From JALZKA01 sp033856515 (GTDB lineage: Bacteria; Actinomycetota; Thermoleophilia; Solirubrobacterales; 70-9): a stretch of DNA of 64,000 nt. The notes beneath the pieces were generated by a model, which did not search any database, had not been told where the DNA came from, and was given only the letters and a program-made list of their open reading frames with translations. Position numbers and translations under genes: made by a program. This document shows, one piece after another, positions 43,394 through 51,087 of the stretch (positions are counted from its first letter, which is position 1; every line of letters starts with the position of its first letter). The stretch spans positions 62,001 through 126,000 of the forward strand of contig JAWVEY010000034.1 of NCBI GenBank assembly GCA_033856515.1. Reading direction: 5' to 3'.

Positions 43394-43523
43394 TAAAGCG
43401 CCTACGGGGTTAGCTGACGGGCTGGCGCTTTAGGAGTCGCGCCCCCTCCAAGACAGGAGAGTTAGCCCCAACGTTTCGGTTCCCCCGTTCCGCGCCACTG
43501 AGTGGCGCGAACTCGGCTACCGG
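43394..43523 (-). promoter_or_regulatory. Cyclic di-AMP riboswitch, ydaO/yuaA class
   Basis: Reading the minus strand from 43523 to 43394, the conserved ydaO pieces occur in order: GGAACGGGGGAACCGAAACG, GGGGCTAACTCTCC, GAGG-rich stem, GCGACTCCTAAAGCGCC, then CCGTCAGCTAACCCCGTAGG. TAAAGCGCC and GGCGCTTTA form a perfect 9-bp helix around the last conserved loop, and CGCGCC/GGCGCG pair near the 5' end. Actinobacterial ydaO riboswitches commonly precede secreted cell-wall hydrolases, as here. Ligand binding usually turns expression off. The aptamer ends about 14 nt before the TTG start, with the AAGGAG close behind, so translational control is possible. Confidence 0.92.
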
Positions 43524-43629
43524 TTTTTTAGGTTCAGATTGTGAGGCAGGTTAGCAAAGTGCGACGTCTTTTGCTAACAGACGCTCACAAAAGGCGCTTT
43601 CCACGCCTGGGAATGCGCTATTTGCGGGC

Positions 43630-43932
43630 TTATGCGGCTGATTCAGCCGTCGCCGGATGGGCCGCAGCCCACTCCACGATGCTCTTGGATTCCTTGATGA
43701 CCTCGCCGTCGTCGAGCACGAGCACGGGCACCTCGCGCTGGCCGGCAATCTCCTCGACCTCGCGTCGTCCGTCCGTCATCACGTTCAGGAACTTCGGGCC
43801 AACGCCCAGGCCATGGACCTTGACGACCTCCGGGTCATGCCCGGCCTCCTTGAGAGCCTTGTGCGCGTTCGCGCACGGATGGCCGCCCGGACGGGGCGTT
43901 TGGAAGGTGCCCCAGCAGATATAGAGCTTCAT
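43630..43932 (-). CDS. Small thioredoxin-fold protein (GST N-terminal/glutaredoxin-like)
   Basis: A 100-residue protein with the beginning of a thioredoxin fold: MKLYICWGTF, then HPCANAHKALKEAGHDPEVV, the cis-Pro segment REVPVLVLDDG and a closing SKSIVEWAAAH. The single Cys after HP occupies the place of the glutaredoxin active site but there is no CxxC, so it is more like a GST N-terminal domain or a monothiol protein. The full GST helical domain is absent. It is divergent from an SDR gene (38 bp between starts). The riboswitch region begins about 106 bp after its stop, in the same direction. Confidence 0.8.
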   Translation of the reverse strand: MKLYICWGTFQTPRPGGHPCANAHKALKEAGHDPEVVKVHGLGVGPKFLNVMTDGRREVEEIAGQREVPVLVLDDGEVIKESKSIVEWAAAHPATAESAA

Positions 43933-43970
43933 GGCCCCGGACCTTATGCGATCAGTAGGTTTGAGGCGCG

Positions 43971-44765
43971 ATGGAGCTGAGGGGAAAGACGGTCCTTCTG
44001 ACCGGCGCGACCGGTGGCCTTGGGCGAGCGATTGCCAATGCGCTCGCCGAGCGCGGAGCCAGCCTCGTCCTTTCCTCCCGCAAGGGCGACGAACTGGAGG
44101 CTCTGGCCTCTGAGCTCCCCGGCGAGCACCGGGTCGCGGTGTCCGACTTGGCCGAGCCCGGTGCGGCTCTCAAGTTGCTCGTCGACGCGGGTGAGATCGA
44201 CGTCTTGGTTGCGAACGCGGCGCTTCCGGGCTCCGGCAAGCTCGACAGCTTCTCCCAGAGTGAGGTCGAGAGGGCCCTCCGGGTGAATCTGGAGAGCCCG
44301 ATCCTGATGGCACACGCGCTCCTGCCGACGATGATCGAGCGGGGAAGCGGCCACATCGTGATGATCGGGTCGCTCTCGGGCGTGGCGCCCACAGCACGTC
44401 AGTCGATGTACAACGCAACCAAGTTTGGTCTCCGGGGCTTCACGCTCGCTCTGCGAGAAGACCTCCGGGCGACCGGCGCGAGCGCGTCCCTGATCGCGCC
44501 TGGCTTCGTCCGCGACGCCGGCATGTTTGCCGACTCGGGCGCCGATGCTCCTACAGGGATCGGCACGACCACTCCTGAGCGCGTGAGCGCCGCCGTCGTC
44601 GAGGCGATCGAGAGGGATCGCGGTGAGATCACGGTTGCACCGTTTCTCCAGGCGAGGTTGGCGAAGTTCGCCGGGAACCATCCCGAGTTCGCTGGCCGGA
44701 TCTCGGGGAAGGCGGCCGTCAAAGCGGCCGACGAGGTAGCCCGCGGCCAGTCCGAAAAGCGCTAG
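43971..44765 (+). CDS. Classical short-chain dehydrogenase/reductase
   Basis: A 264-residue SDR: TGATGGLG cofactor loop near residue 11, SSRKGDEL after strand two suggesting NADP, NAALPG for the NAG motif, IGSLSGV with catalytic Ser, and YNATK (about residue 147-151). The C-terminal half has an AISGKAAVKAADE-like tail more typical of DltE/YqjQ-type reductases acting on lipid or ketone substrates. No partner genes indicate substrate. It ends just before a 10-bp-stem terminator shared with the convergent acylase gene. Confidence 0.88.
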   Translation: MELRGKTVLLTGATGGLGRAIANALAERGASLVLSSRKGDELEALASELPGEHRVAVSDLAEPGAALKLLVDAGEIDVLVANAALPGSGKLDSFSQSEVERALRVNLESPILMAHALLPTMIERGSGHIVMIGSLSGVAPTARQSMYNATKFGLRGFTLALREDLRATGASASLIAPGFVRDAGMFADSGADAPTGIGTTTPERVSAAVVEAIERDRGEITVAPFLQARLAKFAGNHPEFAGRISGKAAVKAADEVARGQSEKR

Positions 44766-44776
44766 AGCACCTCCCT

Positions 44777-44799
44777 TCGTAAGCGCGCAGCGCTTACGA
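44777..44799. terminator. Bidirectional terminator hairpin
   Basis: TCGTAAGCGC (44777-44786) and GCGCTTACGA (44790-44799) form a perfect 10-bp stem with a 3-nt loop (GCA), set in the 45-bp gap between the stop codons of the convergent SDR and penicillin-acylase genes. There is no long T-run. Symmetry and position support termination from both sides. Confidence 0.65.
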
Positions 44800-44810
44800 G
44801 TGAAATGCGT

Positions 44811-47234
44811 CTACGGCCCCATCGCGATTGACTGGTTCCAGGTTCCGCGGTCGAAGAATTTGAGGTCGGGCGTCGCCCCAGCTCCCTGGGCCGAAACCGG
44901 ATAGAGGCGACGGGGCTGGCGCCATGTCGAGATGTCGTCGGAGCCGAACTCGGCCGCCAGTGCATCGTGAGTCTTCGAGGCGGCCTTTGCGTACTGGCGG
45001 GGGCCGAGCTTGCGCAGGCCCGCGGATTCGCCGTTCGTGATGTCGAACATGTGCGAGTTCGACGTCTCACCCGCAATGCCGACCCCTTCGGCTCCCAGCT
45101 TCTTCAGGTAGATGGCCTCGACCTGGTCCTTCAGCTCTTCCCAAATCGCTACGCCAGGATCCACGGTGCCGTCGCCGTCCTCGAGGTCGTAGGAGCCGTT
45201 CCACGCCCTAAGCGCCGAGAGCACCGCGCGGCCGTTCGCATTGGCGAGCTTGCGCGCGCGCCGGAGCTTGGCCTTGTCGCGGAGCGGGAACTGCTGCGCG
45301 GTCGTGCCCGAGGTGCGCACGATGTCGGTGCTGCGCTGGAAGCTGGGATTCTTCGCGACCTTCGAGACGAGTTTCATCAGGATGCCGACGCGATGCAGCG
45401 AGCCCGTTGCGCGCTCCAGCGCCTCCGAGTCGCCATTGGTCCAGCCCTGGGACGGAACGTTGTTCCACTGCGTGAGCCAACCCTGGGCAGGGTCGATCAC
45501 CTGTGGCCGCTTGTCGGGCGGCAGAAAGCCGCGCCATTCAGCCTTTCCCGTGCCAGGGAATGGGAGGCGCTCGTCCCAGCGCTTCGGCTTTAGCTGGTGG
45601 AGCCCCGGGTGCCAGTAACCGATGTGGCCGTCGGAATCGACCGCGACAACGTTCTCGTTCCAGGTGACGGAATCCATCGCCTTGTCGACGTCGCCGATGT
45701 CCTTCGCGTGATTGAGCTCATCGATTCCGACGATCGTCTCGAGCTCGCGGTTCCAGATCGCGTAGCGCCGCGCGAGCGCGATTCCGTCGCCCGTCGCTTG
45801 GACGGGTCCGTGGATTGTTCGGCAGATCCGCTCGGTGGTTGTGCCCGCGGGCGGGGCGCCGGGTAGCTCGCCGCCCTCCAGGAGATCGGTGAGGATCCCG
45901 GGTATGTCAGTGGCCGGCGACTTCCAGGTGAAAAGCTCGTCGCGACAGTCCATGGCGCGATCCTCGCCCTTGAAGCTGTAGGTCTCGGGACCCGTCACTT
46001 TCTCGACGTAGAGGTCGTCCTCGTCCGAGAGGCCGGAGGTGAAGCCCCAGGCGACGTCGCCGTTGTGGCCGATGCCGATCAGCGGAACGCCCGGGGCGCT
46101 CACGCCATGGATGTTCGGAAGCTCGGGTGTGTGCAACTCGAACTCGACGAAGAGCTCGGGGATGGAGAAGCCGAGCTGCGGGCCGTTGTAGAGGTACGTG
46201 CGACCGCTGTCCTTGTCCCGCATGGCCCACATGAACGAGCCGCCTGGGCTGGGGAGGATGCTGCGAAGCCCAGCGCCAGGCTCGTCGGCGGCCCCCGCTC
46301 CGGTGGGCGCGGCGCGCGGGATCTCCTGGGTAGTGTCGACTGCGCTCGCGAGATCCTGCTTCGCGAGAAACTTCTGCGACTTGCGGAAGCCCTTGCGCCG
46401 GTCCGCGCCGGTGCGGCCGGGCTGGGCGGGGAACTTGCCTTCGCCGCGTGGGATCGTCGAGAGCTGGCCGCGCGTACGGACCGGGAGAAGCTTGTTGAAG
46501 GCCTTCGGGCCGGCGTCGGCGAGCGCGAGCGCGTTGCGCAGCTCGCCGCCGTCGCTCGACGGCACCGTGCGCGCGAGGAAGATGCCGACGCGGGCGGAGT
46601 CGAGGACGGTCCAGTCCTGGATGGGCAACACCCCCAGGGCGACGAACTCACCGGGCATGTCCAGTACTCCCGGGCCCTGAACGTGGTCGATGTATGCGTT
46701 GATGCCGTCCGCGTAGCTCTGCGTGCGGTCCTGGAGGTCCTGCGGGACCTCGTCCATCATCGCCTGCACCTCCGCGTCCGTGTAGTAATCGCGGCGGGCG
46801 ATCAGATCGTCGTCGAGGTAGCCGGGCCCCACGATCTCGGCCAAGCGACCCGAGGTTGCGCGGCGGAAGAGCTCCAACTCGAACAACCGGTCCTGCGCGA
46901 CCGCGTAGCCGACGCCGAACCAACCGTCGTCTTCGGTCTCACCGGTGACGGTCGGGACGCCGTAGGCGTCGCGGGAGATCGTGACGCCCGCACGCGGCGA
47001 TTCGGACGTGCCCGGCTGGTTGAAGGTGATGTCGCGGTACTCGAAGTTCTCGAAAAGCTGTACCTGGTCGTTGAGGTGTGGAGACCCGGTTCCGCTCGCG
47101 ACGCCGGTGACCGACACGTAGCCGCTCTGACCGGGGGGCAGTACGCCTAGTGCGTCGAGGGTCTCGGCCTGTGCGGCGTGCGGGGTCGCAAGCGTGAGAA
47201 GGGTGAGTCCAAGGGCAGTGGGTATGCGTTTCAC
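44811..47234 (-). CDS. Exported penicillin acylase-family Ntn hydrolase
   Basis: Penicillin acylase-family enzymes cleave amide bonds in acyl-homoserine lactones, beta-lactams or other N-acyl compounds, after self-cleavage of a precursor. From GTG 47234 the signal peptide is MKRIPTALGLTLLTLATP ending HAAQA. The new N-terminal nucleophile is Ser333 in SPGGSFMWAMRD, preceding the hallmark GPQLGFSIPELFVEF and HNGDVAWGFTSGLSDEDDLY. The alpha part (about 30-332) has SRDAYGVPTVTGETEDD and the linker. WLTQWNNVPSQGW is the conserved Asn region. The product is about 807 residues, typical for the group. Upstream in-frame ATG codons at 47270 are possible starts. The substrate is not predictable. It is divergent from aconitase with 86 bp between starts. 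Confidence 0.9.
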   Translation of the reverse strand: MKRIPTALGLTLLTLATPHAAQAETLDALGVLPPGQSGYVSVTGVASGTGSPHLNDQVQLFENFEYRDITFNQPGTSESPRAGVTISRDAYGVPTVTGETEDDGWFGVGYAVAQDRLFELELFRRATSGRLAEIVGPGYLDDDLIARRDYYTDAEVQAMMDEVPQDLQDRTQSYADGINAYIDHVQGPGVLDMPGEFVALGVLPIQDWTVLDSARVGIFLARTVPSSDGGELRNALALADAGPKAFNKLLPVRTRGQLSTIPRGEGKFPAQPGRTGADRRKGFRKSQKFLAKQDLASAVDTTQEIPRAAPTGAGAADEPGAGLRSILPSPGGSFMWAMRDKDSGRTYLYNGPQLGFSIPELFVEFELHTPELPNIHGVSAPGVPLIGIGHNGDVAWGFTSGLSDEDDLYVEKVTGPETYSFKGEDRAMDCRDELFTWKSPATDIPGILTDLLEGGELPGAPPAGTTTERICRTIHGPVQATGDGIALARRYAIWNRELETIVGIDELNHAKDIGDVDKAMDSVTWNENVVAVDSDGHIGYWHPGLHQLKPKRWDERLPFPGTGKAEWRGFLPPDKRPQVIDPAQGWLTQWNNVPSQGWTNGDSEALERATGSLHRVGILMKLVSKVAKNPSFQRSTDIVRTSGTTAQQFPLRDKAKLRRARKLANANGRAVLSALRAWNGSYDLEDGDGTVDPGVAIWEELKDQVEAIYLKKLGAEGVGIAGETSNSHMFDITNGESAGLRKLGPRQYAKAASKTHDALAAEFGSDDISTWRQPRRLYPVSAQGAGATPDLKFFDRGTWNQSIAMGP

Positions 47235-47320
47235 GTGGACCAGCGAAGCTACCGCGAAGCGCATGCGCATGCGCAGGTCATAATCCGGCGTAGACCGATT
47301 CACCCGAGAAACGAGGATCA

Positions 47321-50137
47321 ATGACGGACAGCTTCGGAGCCAAGGCCACTCTCGATGTCTCGGGCAACGAGTACGAGATCTACCGCCTCGACTCGCTCCA
47401 GGAGAAGTTCGACGTCGCCCGGCTTCCCTATTCGCTGAAGGTCCTGCTCGAGAACACGCTTCGCCTGGAGGACGGCGAGTCCGTCTCCGACAAGGACGTC
47501 GAGACCATCGCGAGCTGGGACGCGAAGGCCGAGCCCTCCGAGGAGATCCCGTACCAGCCGGCCCGCGTCCTCATGCAGGACTTCACGGGTGTCCCCGCGG
47601 TCGTGGACCTGGCCGCCATGCGTGACGCGATGGAAGACCTGGGGTCCGATCCGAAGAAGATCAACCCGCTGGTGCCGGTGGACCTCGTCATCGACCACTC
47701 GGTGCAGGTGGACGCGTTCGGCAACGACCGCGCGTTCGACATCAACGCCGACCGTGATTACGAGCGGAACGAGGAGCGCTACGCGTTCCTGCGCTGGGGG
47801 CAACAGGCGTTCGACAACTTCCGCGTGGTGCCGCCGGCTACTGGCATCTGCCACCAGGTGAACCTCGAGTACATCTCCGAGGTCGTCTTCAGCCGCGAGA
47901 AGGACGGCGTCATGCAGGCCTACCCCGACACGCTGGTCGGGACCGACTCCCACACGACGATGGTGAACGGCCTGGGCGTCCTGGGCTGGGGAGTGGGCGG
48001 CATCGAGGCAGAGGCAGCGATGCTTGGCCAGCCGATCTCGATGCTCCTGCCGCAGGTGCTTGGCTTCCGCGTCGAGGGCGAGCTGCCCGAGGGCGCGACC
48101 GCAACCGACCTCGTCCTCACCGTGACCGAGATGCTCCGCGAACGTGGCGTCGTCTCGAAGTTCGTCGAGTTCTTCGGCCCGGGCCTCCACACGCTCGGGC
48201 TGGCCGACCGGGCGACGATCGGGAACATGTCGCCGGAGTTCGGCTCGACCTGCGCGATCTTCCCCGTGGACAAGGAGACCCTCCGCTACCTGGAGTTCAC
48301 CGGGCGGCCGACCGAGACGATCGAGCTGGTCGACGCCTATGCGCGCGAGCAGGGCATGTTCCACTCAGAAGATTCGGACGACCCGACCTTCTCGGACCAG
48401 ATCGACCTGGACCTCTCGTCCGTCGTACCGTCGATTGCAGGACCCAAGCGCCCGCAGGACCGCATCGCGCTCACCGATGCCAGCGCTGCGTTCCTCGAGT
48501 CGCTCGCGGAGTTCGACGAAGGGGCCGCGAAGAAGCTCGGCAACCACCACGACAAGGCGATCGAGGACTCATTCCCGGCTTCTGACCCACCGGGCGACGA
48601 TCACTCGTCGGACGCCGGAAAGCCGGAGAAGAACCGCGGTAAGACCGGAGGGACCGCGATCGAGGACCGGAAGGCGAACTGCGTCCCGGTGACCCTGGAG
48701 GACGGGACCGAGACGACGCTCGACCACGGCCGCGTCGTTATCGCCGCGATCACGAGTTGCACCAACACCTCGAACCCTTCGGTGATGCTGGGTGCCGGCC
48801 TGGTCGCCAAGAAGGCGGTTGAAGCGGGGCTCGAGCGCAAGCCGTGGGTGAAGACGTCGCTGGCACCAGGCTCGACCGTCGTTACCGAGTATCTGGAGCG
48901 CGCGGGTCTCGACGAATATCTCGACAAGCTCGGCTTCAACCTCGTGGGCTACGGCTGCACCACCTGCATCGGGAACTCGGGGCCTCTGCCCGAGGCGATC
49001 TCCGAAGCTGTCGCCGAGAACGACCTTGTCGTCTGCGCGGTGCTTTCCGGGAACCGGAACTTCGAGGGGCGCATCAACCAAGACGTTCGCAACAACTACC
49101 TCGCGTCCCCGCCCCTCTGTGTCGCCTACGCCCTCGCTGGCCGCATGGACATCGACATCTATGAAGAGCCGCTCGGCCAGGGCTCCGACGGAGAGGACGT
49201 CTATCTGAAGGACATCTGGCCCACGTCCGAGGAGATCAAGGACACCGTCGCCGAGGCGGTTCGCTCCGAGATGTTCAAGGAGGGCTACTCCGACGTCTTC
49301 GAGGGCGACGACCGCTGGCAGGGTCTCGACACGCCGGACGGCGACCGTTACACGTGGCCGGACTCGACGTACGTGCGCAAGCCGACCTTCTTCGAAGGGA
49401 TGGACGACGAGCCCGCAGACGTTCAGCCGATCGAGGGGGCCCGCGTGCTCGCGGTTCTGGGCGACTCGGTGACGACCGACCACATCTCTCCGGCCGGCGC
49501 GATCAAGAAGGCGAGCCCGGCGGGGGAGTGGCTGATCGAGAACGGCGTTGAGCCTGGCGACTTCAACTCATACGGGTCGCGGCGTGGAAACCACGAGGTG
49601 ATGATCCGCGGGACCTTCGCGAACATCCGGCTGCGAAACCAGCTGGTGGAGAAGGAGGGCGGCTTCACGCTCGGACCCGACGGCGAGGAGACGACGATCT
49701 ACGAGGCGGCCATGGCCTACGCCGAGGACGACGTGCCTCTGGTCGTTCTCGCGGGCAAGGAGTACGGCTCGGGCTCGTCGCGCGATTGGGCCGCGAAGGG
49801 CACGTCGCTTCTCGGAGTGCGCGCGGTCATCGCCGAGAGCTTCGAGCGGATCCACCGCTCGAACCTGATCGGGATGGGCGTCCTGCCGCTTCAGTTCCCC
49901 GACTCAGAATCGGCGGAGTCCCTTGGGCTCAAGGGCGACGAGACGTTCGAGTTCGACGGCCTCGCTGAGGCGCTCGATGCGCCCACATCCGAGAAGCGAA
50001 CGCTCAAGGTGAAGGCTTCGGGCGGCTCAGGCGATGGCGCCGAGTTCGAGGCAACCGTCCGGCTCGACACGCCCAACGAGGTCCGCTACTACCAGCACGG
50101 CGGGATCCTTCACCGGGTCCTGAGGGAACTTCGGTAG
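47321..50137 (+). CDS. acnA: Aconitate hydratase A
   Basis: AcnA isomerises citrate to isocitrate through cis-aconitate using a [4Fe-4S] cluster. The 938-residue protein has the IRP/AcnA arrangement. Cluster ligands are Cys480 in ITSCTNTSNP and Cys546/Cys549 in YGCTTCIGNSGPLPE. LMQDFTGVPAVVDLAAMRDAM and the C-terminal swivel with KEYGSGSSRDWAAKG and GMGVLPLQF are standard. An insertion of about 35 hydrophilic residues near 410-445 (DKAIEDSFPASDPPGDDHS, then EKNRGKTGG) lies before the cluster domain. GAGG is 4 nt before the ATG. It is divergent from the acylase gene and is followed by a candidate structured RNA. Confidence 0.97.
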   Translation: MTDSFGAKATLDVSGNEYEIYRLDSLQEKFDVARLPYSLKVLLENTLRLEDGESVSDKDVETIASWDAKAEPSEEIPYQPARVLMQDFTGVPAVVDLAAMRDAMEDLGSDPKKINPLVPVDLVIDHSVQVDAFGNDRAFDINADRDYERNEERYAFLRWGQQAFDNFRVVPPATGICHQVNLEYISEVVFSREKDGVMQAYPDTLVGTDSHTTMVNGLGVLGWGVGGIEAEAAMLGQPISMLLPQVLGFRVEGELPEGATATDLVLTVTEMLRERGVVSKFVEFFGPGLHTLGLADRATIGNMSPEFGSTCAIFPVDKETLRYLEFTGRPTETIELVDAYAREQGMFHSEDSDDPTFSDQIDLDLSSVVPSIAGPKRPQDRIALTDASAAFLESLAEFDEGAAKKLGNHHDKAIEDSFPASDPPGDDHSSDAGKPEKNRGKTGGTAIEDRKANCVPVTLEDGTETTLDHGRVVIAAITSCTNTSNPSVMLGAGLVAKKAVEAGLERKPWVKTSLAPGSTVVTEYLERAGLDEYLDKLGFNLVGYGCTTCIGNSGPLPEAISEAVAENDLVVCAVLSGNRNFEGRINQDVRNNYLASPPLCVAYALAGRMDIDIYEEPLGQGSDGEDVYLKDIWPTSEEIKDTVAEAVRSEMFKEGYSDVFEGDDRWQGLDTPDGDRYTWPDSTYVRKPTFFEGMDDEPADVQPIEGARVLAVLGDSVTTDHISPAGAIKKASPAGEWLIENGVEPGDFNSYGSRRGNHEVMIRGTFANIRLRNQLVEKEGGFTLGPDGEETTIYEAAMAYAEDDVPLVVLAGKEYGSGSSRDWAAKGTSLLGVRAVIAESFERIHRSNLIGMGVLPLQFPDSESAESLGLKGDETFEFDGLAEALDAPTSEKRTLKVKASGGSGDGAEFEATVRLDTPNEVRYYQHGGILHRVLRELR

Positions 50138-50208
50138 AAACCGCGCCACAACCGGTGAATTTGGAGTAATGTTCAACACACCTTCGGGGGGAAAGTTGCG
50201 CCGGGGTA

Positions 50209-50238
50209 TTGACATCGGCCCTCTCGATCGGTCATAGT
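50209..50238 (+). promoter_or_regulatory. Sigma-70-type promoter candidate in the aconitase 3' spacer
   Basis: A perfect TTGACA (50209-50214) and CATAGT (50233-50238) are 18 nt apart, reading on the plus strand toward a region with no coding gene. A transcript would begin near 50245 and meet three hairpins. The -35 is consensus; the -10 is partial. Confidence 0.45.
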
Positions 50239-50244
50239 GGACTT

Positions 50245-50427
50245 CGAAGAGACCGTCAGGGAGCGGAATTAGGGACCAAAGAACGATTTCATAAAGCTCG
50301 TCCCCGGCCAGTCCCGCCTCCGGGGGCGAACGCGTCGGCATCCCTCCCTGGCTACCGACGCGCTAGGCGGCGGCGCGGGCCGTGTGGACCCCCTGCCTCC
50401 CACGGCCCCGCCCCGCCTTCTACTTTC
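50245..50427 (+). ncRNA. Candidate structured small RNA
   Basis: No plausible protein is encoded here on the plus strand. Downstream of the promoter candidate three stems occur in series: CCCCGG/CCGGGG (50301-50324), a perfect 8-bp CGCGTCGG/CCGACGCG with a 17-nt loop (50330-50362), and a long GC-rich hairpin (50366-50417) followed by TTCTACTTTCT. This gives a possible RNA of about 180 nt with an intrinsic-type end. I could not match it to RNase P, SRP RNA, tmRNA or 6S motifs. It may instead be the 3' UTR and terminator of aconitase. Identity is inference from structure only. Confidence 0.35.
50366..50417. terminator. GC-rich terminator hairpin between acnA and a minus-strand gene
   Basis: GGGCCGTG (50377-50384) pairs with CACGGCCC (50401-50408); the stem extends outward for about five more pairs with one bulge and one mismatch. 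The loop is 16 nt. TTCTACTTTCT follows on the plus strand. It lies between convergent genes and could serve both. Confidence 0.6.
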
Positions 50428-50772
50428 TCAGGACTTCTCTTTAGCCTCGATCCGGTGGATCGCGATCACGCTTCCCACTGGGCCGACCGGGGTGAGCGTT
50501 GCGGCAAGCAGCGTGTAGGGCGCCTGGCGGCGAAGTACTGCGATCCAGATCAGGATCGCCAAGGCGATGAAGCCGATGCCATGGCCGAGCCCGGCATAGA
50601 ACGTCGGCCGCTCGAGGCCTGGCAACAACCAGACCACGATCAGGATCCCGAAGAGCGCAAGCTCGACCCACGACGCGATCTTGACCCACCTGAACATCGG
50701 TCCAGGCACGGGCTTTCGCAGGACGTCCGACGGACGTTCTGCCGCCGCCGGAGCTGCTTCAGGCGTGCTCAC
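50428..50772 (-). CDS. Small integral membrane protein, DUF3817-like
   Basis: A 114-residue protein with three hydrophobic segments: ASWVELALFGILIVVWLL, YAGLGHGIGFIALAILIW and YTLLAATLTPVGPVGSVIAI. The residues GLGHGIGFI after an E-containing first helix resemble DUF3817 (YdzA-like) proteins, where Glu in helix one and His in helix two are conserved. A 25-residue Pro/Ala-rich cytoplasmic N-terminus precedes them. Function of that family is unknown. The gene is isolated, convergent with aconitase and followed by a GC-rich hairpin. Confidence 0.72.
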   Translation of the reverse strand: MSTPEAAPAAAERPSDVLRKPVPGPMFRWVKIASWVELALFGILIVVWLLPGLERPTFYAGLGHGIGFIALAILIWIAVLRRQAPYTLLAATLTPVGPVGSVIAIHRIEAKEKS

Positions 50773-51087
50773 AGGCCTGAGTTTGGCAACAGGAGCGGGT
50801 GAGTCCGGCCCGACCGTCCGTACAAGGGCCCATTGGCAGGTTTGGACAAGAGTCCATAGGCCGTGGGCTCCCGAGGGAGAAGAATGCCCTTCATGCAGAG
50901 CACCTTGAGCAAGGCAACCGGCCGATCCGTCCGAGATGTGGCACTCGTGGTTCGTGAGACGCAGCGTTTGACTGGTTTGGATCCCCAGCGACGCCCGCTA
51001 CCGGCTCCTCGCCTCCTCAAGGCCCGCTGACCTGACGCGGGAGAGAAACGCGACGCCCGCCCCGGAAGGGGCGGGCGCTTCGCTGCT
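50773..51087. other. 315-bp spacer without a convincing gene
   Basis: Open frames here read as Arg/Ser/Pro-rich shadows and have no Shine-Dalgarno. I see no tRNA-like cloverleaf. The right end has the terminator hairpin of the next minus-strand gene (51054-51077) and just before it a small CCCGC/GCGGG stem. The left part, 50773-50900, probably holds the promoter of the membrane-protein gene. Confidence 0.5.
51054..51077 (-). terminator. Terminator hairpin after the AbiEi-DUF559 gene
   Basis: CGCCCGCCCC (51054-51063) pairs perfectly with GGGGCGGGCG (51068-51077) around a GGAA loop, 10 bp after the stop on the minus strand. A weak pyrimidine-rich tract with TTTCTCTC follows on that strand. Confidence 0.7.

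Noticed and set aside
50027..50341. Minus-strand 104-codon frame over the aconitase 3' end
   Set aside because: No Shine-Dalgarno or family resemblance and it is antisense to conserved aconitase residues.
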